DNA from: Pseudoflavitalea rhizosphaerae
GTDB taxonomy: Bacteria > Bacteroidota > Bacteroidia > Chitinophagales > Chitinophagaceae
Assembly (NCBI RefSeq): GCF_003991355.1
Contig: NZ_RCSU01000003.1
Location: forward strand, 62,001-126,000
Reading direction: 5' to 3'
DNA: 64,000 bases
Positions within the stretch are counted from its first letter, which is position 1; each line of letters begins with the position of its first letter. The position numbers and the translations under genes were made by a program. Positions 52,662 through 62,680 of this stretch are shown here, piece after piece. Under the pieces are notes generated by a model. The model was given only the letters and a program-made list of their open reading frames with translations, was not told the DNA's origin and did not search any database.

Positions 52662-55600
52662 TTAGAAATTGATATTTACACCAAAGAGGATCGCCCTGGA
52701 AAGCGGATAGGTTCCCATGTCCACCATATCTGTAGATTCAGGGTCCAGGCCGGTGTAATTGGTGATGGTAAATACATTCTGCGCAGAAACATAAACTCTC
52801 AGGTTCTGGATTCCGGGCGCCATCCTTTTCAGTACATTCTTGAATGAATAGCCCAGCTCGATATTCTTCAGGCGCAGATAAGATGCGTCTTCCACGTAGA
52901 TACTGCTGATCCTGCTGCTGCCATTGTCCTTTGTTGTAACAATGGGAATGGAATTGCTGGTGCCTTCTCCATGCCATGAGCCCAGTGTGCGCGTGCTATG
53001 GTTGAATGGACGTGTATCGTAATCAGTGATCTTTTTAAGGTCATTGTATTTATCTACATCCTGTACTCCCTGGAAGAGAACATTCAGATCGAAGCCTTTA
53101 TAGCTACCGGTAAGGGTCAGGCCATAAGTATATTTTGGATTTGGGTTGCCGATAAAAGTTCGGTCAAGACTATTGATCACACCATCATTGTTCCTGTCTT
53201 CGAATTTGATATATCCCGGAAGTGGTTTGCTGTTAGTGGCTGTATTGGGAAGATGTTTATCAATTTCCGCCTGGTTCTGATAGATACCGATCATATTGTA
53301 TCCGTAGAAAGATCCAAGAGGCTGTCCGGCAACAGTCCGGTAAACATCGCCCTGGATAACCGGCAGGTTGGGATGCAGGTGGTCTACTTTGTTTGTAATG
53401 GCGGCAAAATTTGCATTGATCGCATATTTGAATTCGCCTGAATTGTTTCTGTAGCCGAGCGCCAGTTCGATACCCTTATTGCTCACATCCCCTGCATTCA
53501 CACTGGTAGCCTGAAGGTCTCCATAGATCTCAGGCAGGGAAAGCGGTAGCAGGATATCGGAAGTTTTCTTTACGAAATAATCTACGCTCAGTGTCAGCTT
53601 GTTTCTCAGGAGCGCGATGTCTGCACCAAAATTGGTTTGCGTGGTGGTTTCCCATTTGAGATCGGGGTTACCAATCCTGATAAGTCTGTATCGTCCTTCC
53701 TGTAATGTAAACAGGGTCTTATATACATAGTAAGGCAGTTCCTGGTTGCCCAATGAGCCAACGCTGGCGCGTAAGCGAAGATCATCCAGCCAGTTGATGT
53801 CCTGCATAAAGTTTTCTTCGCTGATACGCCAACCAACAGACATGGAAGGGAAATAGCCCCATCTTTTATTTTCACCAAAATTAGAAGAGGCATCAGCCCT
53901 GAAATTGGCTGTGAACATATACTTCGAATCATATGTGTAGGTGGCCGTTCCGAAGAGAGAAAAGAGCCCCAGATCACTTCCGGAACCACCGTTCCAAACG
54001 TCAGTTTGTGCATTTCCATAATCCAGGTACTGGAAATTGGGCGTTTCATAATCGAACCTGTTCCTGGAACCACCGGTATTGGACGTTTTCCATGTGATGA
54101 ATTCAGTTCCCGCCAGCGCACTGACCTGGTGTTTATTGAATCGTTTTGAATAATTGAGGGTATTGGTCCAGGTGAAATTCATTTCCTCACCCCTGTCGTC
54201 TGTCAATGCATTGGGACGGTTCTTCCTGCCCATGCCCGGGAAGTTCACGTTGTTCTCATCATCTCCGAAATTCGGATAGAAGGCTTTGTTATGGGTATAG
54301 TTGATATCAACGCCGAGATTGGTGCGGAACTTCAATTCTTTTTCTTGAAGGAAAGCGTATTCTCCATAAATATTACCGAAGGTCTTGAACCGGGTCCTTA
54401 CATCATTGGTAAAATAAGCGAGGGCAACAGGGTTGCTGGTCCACTCATATTTATTCGCCTGAAAATCCGTTGGGCTTTTGTAGAATGGAAGATCGGTGAA
54501 TGGATCTTCCTTAGACCAGGTTGGATCGGAAGGATCTTTGTACACCGGGATCACCGGCGGACGCAGCATCGCATGACGGATAATGCCGGGAGCATCTCCT
54601 TTTGAGGAGAGCTTATCCTGGGTGGAATGCATCAGTTGCAGATTGGTACCTACCGCCAGCCTGTCTGTAACATTGATATTGAGATTGGAGCGGACACTGA
54701 TCCTTTTATACTGATCACGATCGTATACCACAATGCCGTCCTGCTTGTAATAGGCGCCACTGAGAAGATATTGCACTTTATCTGTGCCACCACTCAATGT
54801 CATTTGCAGGTTCTGTGATTTGCCGGTTTCAAATGTTTCTTTGAGCCAATCAGTATTAGCAAGGTCCGTCCTGTTCTTATCAGCGGTATAGGGGTTGTTT
54901 CCTCCCGCGTTATCAGGATTATTATTCCATGTTTCTTCCAGCTTATCCATGTATTGCTGTGTATTCAGCATTTTAGGAAGATTGGTTGCCTGCTGTATGC
55001 CGGTGAAATAATTTACATCTATCACTGTTTTACCTTTTCTTCCGCTTTTGGTGGTGATGAGCACCACGCCTGCAGATCCACGCGAACCATACATGGCCGC
55101 AGCAGACGCATCTTTTAGAACGGTCATACTCTGAATATCGGCCGGATTGAGGAAAGTGATATCCCTGGAAGGAACGCCATCCACCACAAAAAGCGGATTG
55201 TTGTTACCGATAGTACCCTCACCGCGGATGCGGATACTGATCTCATCGCCGGGAGCACCCGTGCTTTGGGTAACCTGCACACCAGCTACCTGTCCCTGCA
55301 GCACCTGCGCCACATCGGGTACACGCCTGGCTTCTGCATCGGCCATATTTACAGTGGCCACAGCACCCGTTACTGTTTTCCTCCGCTGGGTATTATAACC
55401 CACCACAATCACTTCGTCCATTCCTTCAGCGCCTGTTTCCATGGAAATGAGCAATACGGTTTGCCCGTTAATGGCCACTTCCTGTTTCTTGTACCCAACA
55501 TAAGTGATCTCCAATGTTCCATTGGAAGGAGCAGTAATGGAAAAACTGCCAAGGGAATCTGTGCTGGTGGAAGCCGTTCCACCTTTTACACTCACTGTGG

Positions 55601-55805
55601 CGCCACCCAGGGGAAGGCCGGCGGAGGATTGCACTTTTCCGGAAATTCTTGCAGGAGTCTGAGACATGCCTGTAAATACACAGGCCATGATAAATAAAAA
55701 TAGAAGAAGCGATTTCATTCCATTATTAATAAGGTGAAACCGGGAACTGCCTGTTCGCATTAGATTTTTTTTCATATAGCAGTGGGTTACTGTTTGCAAA
55801 AACAA
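52662..55805 (-). CDS. SusC/RagA-family TonB-linked outer-membrane transporter
   Basis: A 1047-residue frame; the ATG at 55775 (MKKNLMRTGSSRFHL) is the more likely start, giving 1037 residues. A signal segment (SLLLFLFIMACVFTGMSQT) precedes a carboxypeptidase-like beta-sandwich (ISGKVQSSAGLPLGGATVSV), the TonB-box region and a plug domain (DVAQVLQGQVAGVQVTQSTG, AAAMYGSRGSAGVVLITTKS), then a 22-strand barrel ending ILFGVNINF. It imports large oligosaccharides with its SusD partner, powered by TonB. An 11-bp direct repeat upstream is the likely regulator site. Confidence 0.95.
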   Translation of the reverse strand: MFLQTVTHCYMKKNLMRTGSSRFHLINNGMKSLLLFLFIMACVFTGMSQTPARISGKVQSSAGLPLGGATVSVKGGTASTSTDSLGSFSITAPSNGTLEITYVGYKKQEVAINGQTVLLISMETGAEGMDEVIVVGYNTQRRKTVTGAVATVNMADAEARRVPDVAQVLQGQVAGVQVTQSTGAPGDEISIRIRGEGTIGNNNPLFVVDGVPSRDITFLNPADIQSMTVLKDASAAAMYGSRGSAGVVLITTKSGRKGKTVIDVNYFTGIQQATNLPKMLNTQQYMDKLEETWNNNPDNAGGNNPYTADKNRTDLANTDWLKETFETGKSQNLQMTLSGGTDKVQYLLSGAYYKQDGIVVYDRDQYKRISVRSNLNINVTDRLAVGTNLQLMHSTQDKLSSKGDAPGIIRHAMLRPPVIPVYKDPSDPTWSKEDPFTDLPFYKSPTDFQANKYEWTSNPVALAYFTNDVRTRFKTFGNIYGEYAFLQEKELKFRTNLGVDINYTHNKAFYPNFGDDENNVNFPGMGRKNRPNALTDDRGEEMNFTWTNTLNYSKRFNKHQVSALAGTEFITWKTSNTGGSRNRFDYETPNFQYLDYGNAQTDVWNGGSGSDLGLFSLFGTATYTYDSKYMFTANFRADASSNFGENKRWGYFPSMSVGWRISEENFMQDINWLDDLRLRASVGSLGNQELPYYVYKTLFTLQEGRYRLIRIGNPDLKWETTTQTNFGADIALLRNKLTLSVDYFVKKTSDILLPLSLPEIYGDLQATSVNAGDVSNKGIELALGYRNNSGEFKYAINANFAAITNKVDHLHPNLPVIQGDVYRTVAGQPLGSFYGYNMIGIYQNQAEIDKHLPNTATNSKPLPGYIKFEDRNNDGVINSLDRTFIGNPNPKYTYGLTLTGSYKGFDLNVLFQGVQDVDKYNDLKKITDYDTRPFNHSTRTLGSWHGEGTSNSIPIVTTKDNGSSRISSIYVEDASYLRLKNIELGYSFKNVLKRMAPGIQNLRVYVSAQNVFTITNYTGLDPESTDMVDMGTYPLSRAILFGVNINF

Positions 55806-55825
55806 ATCGTTAGCATTTGTGGTGC

Positions 55826-55833
55826 TAAAAGTA
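55826..55833 (-). promoter_or_regulatory. Possible -7 promoter box for susCD
   Basis: On the minus strand the bases read TACTTTTA, one off the Bacteroidota TAnnTTTG consensus. A TTTG at 55851-55848 lies 14 bases upstream, shorter than the usual -33 spacing. The direct-repeat operator lies just beyond, consistent with an activator-dependent promoter. Confidence 0.4.
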
Positions 55834-55855
55834 GTTCAGCCATCCCGCAAACCTG

Positions 55856-55887
55856 TGTACTATAGTCTCAAATCCCTGTACTATAGT
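55856..55887. promoter_or_regulatory. Candidate operator of the hybrid two-component regulator
   Basis: TGTACTATAGT occurs exactly at 55856-55866 and 55877-55887, a 21-bp period or two turns of the helix. AraC-type DNA-binding domains, such as the one at the end of the neighbouring HTCS, bind direct repeats of this kind with about 21-bp spacing. The repeat lies between the HTCS stop and susC, about 81-112 bases before the preferred susC ATG and just upstream of a -7-like box. Confidence 0.65.
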
Positions 55888-55923
55888 AACAATTTTCAGG
55901 CTATAATGCAGTACCGGCCTGCA

Positions 55924-58900
55924 TTATGGTTGTGCAGACTGCTGAAGCCTGTATTCATTGGGCGCACATTGGTAGCGCTTCCTGAATTCCCTGTAGAAAT
56001 AGGATTGATTGTTGAATCCGGTCCGGTAAAAGATCTCGGACACGGTAAGTTGGGTGGAAACCAGCATATGGGCAGCATGTTTCAGCCGGATATGTTTGAT
56101 GAACTCGGCCGGCGTCATATTGGTCATGGTCTTCAATTTCCGGTAAAGCTGCATCTTACTCATGGAAAGTTCTTTTTCCAGCGTGGAGGCGTTGAGCTCC
56201 ACATCGTCCAGGTGGTTCTCGATGATGCCCACCAGTGAACTGATGAATTCCTTGTCGGTATCCGGCAGATCGGATTTACTGAGATCGATCTGGCTGTTGC
56301 TGTTGAAAATCTCATTGAGCTTCTCCCGGTACTCCAGCAGTTTCCGGATGCGCACCTGTAAATATTTTACATGAAAAGGTTTTGCAATATATTCATCAGC
56401 CCCGGATTCATACCCTTCGATACTATGATCGATGCTGCCGCGGGCAGATAACATCACGAAAGGTATCTGGCAGGTGGCGGGCGCATTCTTTACCCGGTTG
56501 CAGAGCTCCAGGCCGTCCATATCAGGCATCATCACATCACTGATGATACAATCCGGGGTCACCTGCTGCATCAGGTCCAGCGCTTCACGGCCATTGCCGG
56601 CTTCATAGATCACATACTGATCTTTCAAAATATCATTCAATAGATAGCGGATGCCGGGCTCGTCCTCCACTATTAATATGGAGTATCGTTTTTCATCTTT
56701 GATCTCTTCGATGATGGCGCGCTTGTTGATCTCTTCGGTATTCACCTGGCTGATATCTTCATTCCATTTCGTAACCGAACGATAGAGGTAAGATGGTTTT
56801 TCGGAAGTGCTGCGCTCCTGGTCGCCGGCAGGTTCCGTCATCAGCAATGGCAGTTGCACATGGAAAATGATACGGTCGCCATCCAGGCGGGCATCGATCC
56901 TGCCATTTACCATGTTTACCAGTTGCCTGGTGAAAGCCAGCCCGATGCCGGTACCGAATTTCTCCACCCGCGGTGTGCCGGGCGCTACGTAGAACTGGTT
57001 GAAGAGCTTATCGAGCTGACCGGCTTCGATCACACAACCGGTATTGGACACTTCAATATTCAGCAGGTCCGTATTCGGTTCGCGTGATGTACGTACCAGG
57101 ATGGTGGTGCCGCGGGTTGAATGTTTGAAAGCATTGGAAAGAAGATTGAAGATGATCTTTTCAAGTTTGTCCTTATCTACCCATGCAGTGATCCCATCTT
57201 CTATTTCGCGCACAAATTGTTTGCCTTCCTGTTCGCTGAGTGGCAGGAAAGGATCTGTAAGATACATGAGCAGTTCCCGGAGGTCCAGGAAACTGAACTG
57301 GTTATTGCTGAAACCGGCTTCCGCCTTGCGGAAATCCAGCAACTGTTGCACGAGGTAGGTGAGCCGCGAAGCCTGCTGGTGGATCAGCGGTGTATAATGC
57401 GAATTATTTTCATGTTGTATCCTTTCTGCCGATCCCATGATCAGCGTGAGCGGTGTCTGCAGTTCATGGGCAATATTGGTGAAAAAGCCGAGCTGCTGCT
57501 GGTGCAGTTCTTCTTCTTTTACACGCATCAGGTGCTCCACTGCCAGCTGGTTGCGGATCTCCTGCCGGTTCCTGCGATAGCGGTAGATCATGTATCCGAT
57601 GAACGAAAGCAAGATGGCGTAAGCCAGTAAGGCAGGCCATCGCAGCCAGAAATATTGCTGCACCGTGAGTTGGAACAACAGCGTTTCTGTAGTCCAGGCG
57701 CCTTCTCCGTTCGACCATTTTATTTTCAATGTATAATCGCCGGGCAGGATATTGCTGTACACGATCTTACCGTTGGTGCCGGAAGTATGCCAGGCTTTAT
57801 CATATCCTTCCAGGAACCAGGCGTATTCGCATTTTTCGGCATTGAGGAAACTCAGCGCTTTCACATTGAGTTCGAAGAACCCATCCTTCCTTTCCAGCGT
57901 ATAGGCTGTTGGGTTAGACTCGCCGGGTTTAAGCACGTGAAAAGCGCCTGATGCATAATTATCACCGCCCATGATCCTGCCGGAAAGCAGCAGTTCCGGT
58001 AACCAATCTGTATTGCGGATGCGGGAAGGCAAAAAATAATTGAATCCATAAATGCCGCCCATGAAAATATATCCGGCGGGATCTTTCCAGATAGCGCCAT
58101 CACTGAATTCATTGCTCTGCAATCCATCCATTTGCTGATAATAGGAAACCGAGTATGAACCTGCATCCACCCGCGCAAGCCCCTTGTTAGTGCTCACCCA
58201 GATCTGTCCGCCTGCATCTTCGCCGATGGCATGGATGGTATTGTTGGGCAATCCGTTCGCAGTGGTGAATTTATGGAAAACAGGATTCTCGTTTTTCACA
58301 TCTGCAGCATTCATCCAGTTGAGACCATAACTGGTGCCCACCCAGATGCGGTTCTTGCTATCGTGATACACGGCAATCACATCGTTATTGGATAAACTGC
58401 CATCATACGTAAAGGCCTTGAAGGTTTTGAATTTACCGGAATGTTTATCCAATACGCTCAGGCCGCCATAGCGACAGGCGATCCAGATATACCGGTCATC
58501 CCCAGTCGCTAACGAATAGATGATATCGTTGGCCGGGCCCGCATTACTGTTGGTGAAAATGAATTTCTCCAGGAAACTCAATCGCAGCCTGCCTTCGGCA
58601 TTTCGCTGAATTTTACAATGAACGATACCATAACTGCTGGTGCCCAGCCAGAGCGAGCTGTCTTTATCAGGCAGGATCGCATACACCGATCCAAATTCAG
58701 GATAACGGTCGTGCCCTTCGATCTCCTGCCAGTGATGGAACTTTTTCCTGGCCGGATCATACACGCCGATCCCTTTGCCATCTGTTCCGATATACACCAG
58801 TTGATCAGAGCCGCGCCTGATCGCAAATACAGCATTGTTATCGAGCTGTCCGGGAGCGATGAAATTAGTCCGCTGTTCCTTCGTTCCGGATAACCAGAAA

Positions 58901-60045
58901 TTATCGAAGGAGATGATACCACTGCCTTTCGTGCCCACCCAGAGATCGCCATTCACTTCGCAAAAAGCGCGCACGGGCCTGTTGCTGGCCATACGTTCAT
59001 TGGAAGTGGCAATATTGCCGAAAGGTTTTGTTTGCGGAAAGATCTTCATGATACCATTGCCATCGGTGCCTGCCCATAGGATCTCTTCTGTGCCGGGCTT
59101 CCAGGCTGTTACACGCGATTGCTGTAAGCGGCTGACCTGGTCCGTTAGGAAATCAGATGGGCGAAATGCTTCATCATATACACTCACGCCCCTGGAGATC
59201 CAGGCAATAAGATAATGTTGCCGGTAAAAAGTGATGGCTGCGATGCCTGCCGGCAGATCGGCAACCGGGCTGGCTTTGCCGCTTTCTATATCCAACTCAC
59301 GCAGCAGGTTCAGCGTATTGGTGAAAAAGAAACGTTCCCCGCTGATGAAAAAATTATTGATGGCCGCAATGTCCTGGATCGTTTGTTGATGCACGAAAGC
59401 CCCATTCTTTTTTATATACACTTCCAGCAATCCTGTATTGTTGAGGATACAAAGACGGTTATGAGGATCGAAAGCGATCTTCTGCACACGGGATGGGTGG
59501 CGGGGAACAGGGCAAACAAGAAAACTGTCCGCCGCCGCATCGTAACGCGTCAGTCCTGATTTCTGGGTTAGACAATACACCTGCCCTGCCGTATCCACGG
59601 CCAGTTCAAATTCCTGTTCACTGATCCGGCTGCGGTGGTTCTGCCCATAAAAATAATTGGTGAACCTGCCGGAACTTTTGTCGTACCGCGATACGCCTTC
59701 GATGGTGCTGATCCAGATATTCTTCTCTTTGTCTTCCGCAATATGTTTGATCACATTGTTGCCGATACTGCGGGGATCATTCTCCTTACTGTAATTGAAC
59801 ACATGGAAAGCACTGCCATCGTACATGTTCAAACCATCCCAGGTGGCAATCCAGAGCAGGTTGTCGCTGTCTTTGAACACATCATTGATGGCGCTGTTGG
59901 AGAGACCGCTGCGGTTGTCGAGATATTGCAGGAAAAATTGTCCGTGCGTCTGCGCTGAAATGGTTTGCACGAAACATAGCAATCCTGTCAAGAACAATGC
60001 CTGAGTTTTGAATGATGATGTTATGGCGTGCAATACATTCAGCAT
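55924..60045 (-). CDS. Hybrid two-component system regulator (HTCS) of the polysaccharide locus
   Basis: A 1373-residue single-protein signalling system. After a signal peptide (FLTGLLCFVQTISAQTHGQF) there are two periplasmic propellers (about 35-690, repeats such as NLLWIATWDGLNMYDGSAFH and GQIWVSTNKGLARVD), a Y_Y_Y domain (about 700-790) and one membrane helix (about 795-818). The kinase has phospho-accepting H860 (NIAHELQTPLT) and an ATPase domain. A receiver follows with phospho-accepting D1170 (CIISDVMMPDMDG), then an AraC domain at about 1275-1370 (LSMSKMQLYRKLKTMTNMTP; YRTGFNNQSYFYREFRKRY). It should sense an oligosaccharide in the periplasm and activate the downstream susCD genes. Confidence 0.95.
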   Translation of the reverse strand: MLNVLHAITSSFKTQALFLTGLLCFVQTISAQTHGQFFLQYLDNRSGLSNSAINDVFKDSDNLLWIATWDGLNMYDGSAFHVFNYSKENDPRSIGNNVIKHIAEDKEKNIWISTIEGVSRYDKSSGRFTNYFYGQNHRSRISEQEFELAVDTAGQVYCLTQKSGLTRYDAAADSFLVCPVPRHPSRVQKIAFDPHNRLCILNNTGLLEVYIKKNGAFVHQQTIQDIAAINNFFISGERFFFTNTLNLLRELDIESGKASPVADLPAGIAAITFYRQHYLIAWISRGVSVYDEAFRPSDFLTDQVSRLQQSRVTAWKPGTEEILWAGTDGNGIMKIFPQTKPFGNIATSNERMASNRPVRAFCEVNGDLWVGTKGSGIISFDNFWLSGTKEQRTNFIAPGQLDNNAVFAIRRGSDQLVYIGTDGKGIGVYDPARKKFHHWQEIEGHDRYPEFGSVYAILPDKDSSLWLGTSSYGIVHCKIQRNAEGRLRLSFLEKFIFTNSNAGPANDIIYSLATGDDRYIWIACRYGGLSVLDKHSGKFKTFKAFTYDGSLSNNDVIAVYHDSKNRIWVGTSYGLNWMNAADVKNENPVFHKFTTANGLPNNTIHAIGEDAGGQIWVSTNKGLARVDAGSYSVSYYQQMDGLQSNEFSDGAIWKDPAGYIFMGGIYGFNYFLPSRIRNTDWLPELLLSGRIMGGDNYASGAFHVLKPGESNPTAYTLERKDGFFELNVKALSFLNAEKCEYAWFLEGYDKAWHTSGTNGKIVYSNILPGDYTLKIKWSNGEGAWTTETLLFQLTVQQYFWLRWPALLAYAILLSFIGYMIYRYRRNRQEIRNQLAVEHLMRVKEEELHQQQLGFFTNIAHELQTPLTLIMGSAERIQHENNSHYTPLIHQQASRLTYLVQQLLDFRKAEAGFSNNQFSFLDLRELLMYLTDPFLPLSEQEGKQFVREIEDGITAWVDKDKLEKIIFNLLSNAFKHSTRGTTILVRTSREPNTDLLNIEVSNTGCVIEAGQLDKLFNQFYVAPGTPRVEKFGTGIGLAFTRQLVNMVNGRIDARLDGDRIIFHVQLPLLMTEPAGDQERSTSEKPSYLYRSVTKWNEDISQVNTEEINKRAIIEEIKDEKRYSILIVEDEPGIRYLLNDILKDQYVIYEAGNGREALDLMQQVTPDCIISDVMMPDMDGLELCNRVKNAPATCQIPFVMLSARGSIDHSIEGYESGADEYIAKPFHVKYLQVRIRKLLEYREKLNEIFNSNSQIDLSKSDLPDTDKEFISSLVGIIENHLDDVELNASTLEKELSMSKMQLYRKLKTMTNMTPAEFIKHIRLKHAAHMLVSTQLTVSEIFYRTGFNNQSYFYREFRKRYQCAPNEYRLQQSAQP

Positions 60046-60098
60046 AGCAGGGCTGGATGGGGTGAAGAATCCGGATTGCTACAGCGAATGTAATTTTT

Positions 60099-62309
60099 TT
60101 AGTGCAAAGGGGCGATGAATTTCCCTGTAAGCGAATGCGTTGCCTCCACAATATCTTTCGGTCTTCCTTCAAACACCACTTCTCCTCCCCTTCTTCCTCC
60201 TTCCGGTCCCATATCGATGATCCAGTCTGCACTACGAATCACATCCACATTATGCTCGATCACGATCACGGTATTGCCGCCATCCACCAGGCTATCGATG
60301 ATCCTGAGCAAATGTCCCACATCAGACATATGCAGGCCAGTGGTAGGTTCATCCAGCACATATACACTACCCTGCTTGTGCAATTCACCAGCCAGCTTGA
60401 TGCGCTGGCATTCGCCGCCGGACAATGTACTCAACGGCTGCCCCAGCGTAAGATAATCCAGTCCCACATCATGAATGGCCTGTAGCCTTTTCTTCAATTC
60501 CTTTTTTTCAAAAAAGTGCAGCGCCTGGTAAACGGTCATTTCCAGCACATCGGTAATGGATCTCCCATTGAGTTTGTAATTCAGCACTTCGGTGCTGAAA
60601 CGCTTGCCGCTACAGGTTTCGCAGGGAGAGCGAATCGCTTCCATAAAAGCGAGATCGGTGTAGATGAAGCCCAGTCCGCTGCAATCGGGACAGGCGCCTT
60701 TTGAATTGTAACTGAACAATGAGGGGCTTACATTATTCGCCCTGGCAAATAATCTCCTGATATCATCCATGATGCCTGTGTAAGTTGCGGGATTCGACCT
60801 GATATTGGTGCTCACGGCAGACTGATCGATGCTGATGGCTTCCGGCAACTGTTCCAGCAGTTCGCCATTGATGAGCGAGCTCTTACCAGACCCCGCCACT
60901 CCTGTGATAACGGTGAAGATGCCTGTTGGGATTTGTACTGTTACATTTTTCAAATTATGACGACTTGCATTGTGCAGAGTGATATGTCCGTTCGCTTCAC
61001 GGTACTGCGTTTTCAGCGGCAGGTTCCGGTTCATGTAATTTCCCGTGAGCGTACCGGATTGCAGCAATCCTTCAAAACTTCCTTCGTACACTATTTCACC
61101 GCCGCGTGTTCCTGCATGCGGACCAACATCGATAATATGATCGGCAGTTTTGATCACTTCCGGATCATGCTCCACCACAATCAGCGTATTGCCTTTATCA
61201 CAGAGTTTGCGCAGCATTTCATTGAGACGGTGCACATCGCGGGGATGCAGGCCGATACTGGGCTCGTCGAAAATGTAAATGGTTTCTGTAAGACTGCTTC
61301 CAAGATGACGGACCATTTTGATACGCTGTGATTCGCCTCCGCTCAGTGTGGAAGTTTCGCGGTTGAGACTGAGGTATTCCAGTCCGATATCGATCATATG
61401 TTGCAACCTGTCTGCAATGGCAGGCGCCAGCGTTGCGGCCAGCGGATCATCGATGGCGCGGATATGTTCAATCAGCTCGCTGATCTCCATCGCTGAAAGT
61501 TCTGCAATGTTCAATCCGTTGATGAGGCAGTTCAATGCGGCCTGGTTCAATCGCGTTCCATTACAGGCATCACAATGCGCATAGTTCATGTAACGCTCGA
61601 GACTTGAAATAGTGGACTCAGCCAGTGAACTGGTATCTCTCTTAATATACAGGCGATTGAATTTTTCTATCACTCCTTCTGGCTCCTTACCATATAGTAA
61701 CCGCTCCCATTCTCCGGCTGTATAGTTTTCCAGTTTTTTATCCAGATCGAACAAGCCGGATTGCGCCCAGGCTTTCCAGTACCAACTGTCCACTGCAAAG
61801 GCAGGGAAAGTGATGCCGCCTTCATTCAATGACAATGACCGGTTGAACAACAGCACCTGGTTGGCTTCCACTTTTCTTCCCAATCCATTACAGACCGGGC
61901 ACATGCCTGCAGGATCGTTGAAGGAAAAAGCATTGGAATAACCAGCATGCGGCCTGCCAACTCTTGAATACAATAAGCGGATCAATGAATAGATATCGGT
62001 GATGGTGCCCACAGTGGATCGCGAATTCCCTCCCAGCCTTTGCTGATTGATGATGATGGCCGTTGAGATATTCTCGATGGCATCGGCTTCCGGCTTCTTT
62101 GCACGGGGAAGAAAATTCTGCACAAAAGTGGTGAAGGTCTCATTCAATTGTCTTTGCGCTTCCGCGCCGATGGTCTCGAAGGCGATACTCGATTTGCCGG
62201 AGCCGGACACGCCTGTAAAAACGGTAATACAATTTCGCGGGATGCGCAGGGAAACATTTTTGAGATTGTTTTCCCTCGCACCCCGGATCTCGATGAACGG
62301 GTATTGCAT
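60099..62309 (-). CDS. Short UvrA-like ABC protein
   Basis: A 736-residue protein with the tandem ABC ATPases of UvrA: Walker A motifs GVSGSGKSS and GVAGSGKSS, signatures TLSGGESQRIKMVRHLGS and TLSGGECQRIKLAGEL. Zinc-binding cysteines are CPVCNGLG, CDACNGTR, CPDCSGLG and CETCSGKR. It is about 200 residues shorter than repair UvrA (about 940), in keeping with loss of the UvrB-binding/insertion domains. Proteins of this class (UvrA2/DrrC-like) are linked to drug resistance or accessory DNA repair. The genuine uvrA is presumably elsewhere. A 69-residue gene precedes it by 12 bp. Confidence 0.88.
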   Translation of the reverse strand: MQYPFIEIRGARENNLKNVSLRIPRNCITVFTGVSGSGKSSIAFETIGAEAQRQLNETFTTFVQNFLPRAKKPEADAIENISTAIIINQQRLGGNSRSTVGTITDIYSLIRLLYSRVGRPHAGYSNAFSFNDPAGMCPVCNGLGRKVEANQVLLFNRSLSLNEGGITFPAFAVDSWYWKAWAQSGLFDLDKKLENYTAGEWERLLYGKEPEGVIEKFNRLYIKRDTSSLAESTISSLERYMNYAHCDACNGTRLNQAALNCLINGLNIAELSAMEISELIEHIRAIDDPLAATLAPAIADRLQHMIDIGLEYLSLNRETSTLSGGESQRIKMVRHLGSSLTETIYIFDEPSIGLHPRDVHRLNEMLRKLCDKGNTLIVVEHDPEVIKTADHIIDVGPHAGTRGGEIVYEGSFEGLLQSGTLTGNYMNRNLPLKTQYREANGHITLHNASRHNLKNVTVQIPTGIFTVITGVAGSGKSSLINGELLEQLPEAISIDQSAVSTNIRSNPATYTGIMDDIRRLFARANNVSPSLFSYNSKGACPDCSGLGFIYTDLAFMEAIRSPCETCSGKRFSTEVLNYKLNGRSITDVLEMTVYQALHFFEKKELKKRLQAIHDVGLDYLTLGQPLSTLSGGECQRIKLAGELHKQGSVYVLDEPTTGLHMSDVGHLLRIIDSLVDGGNTVIVIEHNVDVIRSADWIIDMGPEGGRRGGEVVFEGRPKDIVEATHSLTGKFIAPLH

Positions 62310-62321
62310 ATGTCGGTTATT

Positions 62322-62531
62322 TTATGAAAGAACGGAGCAGGCGAATTGCTGCTCACGGAAAATGGCGATCACTTTTTCAGATACATCCGCAGTTGATACG
62401 ATACGAAAGATCCTGTCGCAATCCTCCAGGTCGAAATTGAAAACGCAGTCGGGGAAAGCCGCGCGCAGCAACAGTTCCATCTTTATTGCATCTGCATGAT
62501 GCATCACGTTTGTTTTGAATACTTCCACCAT
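62322..62531 (-). CDS. 69-residue protein of unknown function preceding the UvrA-like gene
   Basis: The frame opens at 62573; ATG at 62531 (MVEVFKTNVMHHADAIKMEL) is the natural start, giving 69 residues. The sequence has a ferredoxin-like beta-alpha-beta pattern (VEVFKTNV, ADAIKMELLLRAAFPDCVFN; RIFRIVSTADVSEKVIAIFR). This recalls small HMA-like or ACT-like domains, but the metal-binding CxxC is missing. It is 12 bp upstream of the UvrA-like gene and probably co-transcribed. Function unknown. Confidence 0.75.
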   Translation of the reverse strand: MVEVFKTNVMHHADAIKMELLLRAAFPDCVFNFDLEDCDRIFRIVSTADVSEKVIAIFREQQFACSVLS

Positions 62532-62680
62532 GTTCAGGATTTTTACAAATTTGAGCCCATCAGAAAAAATCAAAGCTTCAACATCGGATTTTAGACCAGC
62601 AGAAAAGGATTTTTAACGAATGCTTTAAGTCCTTCCGCGTATTTTGTGGTAACTTGTTCCCCCATTTCCCGATAACAGTT

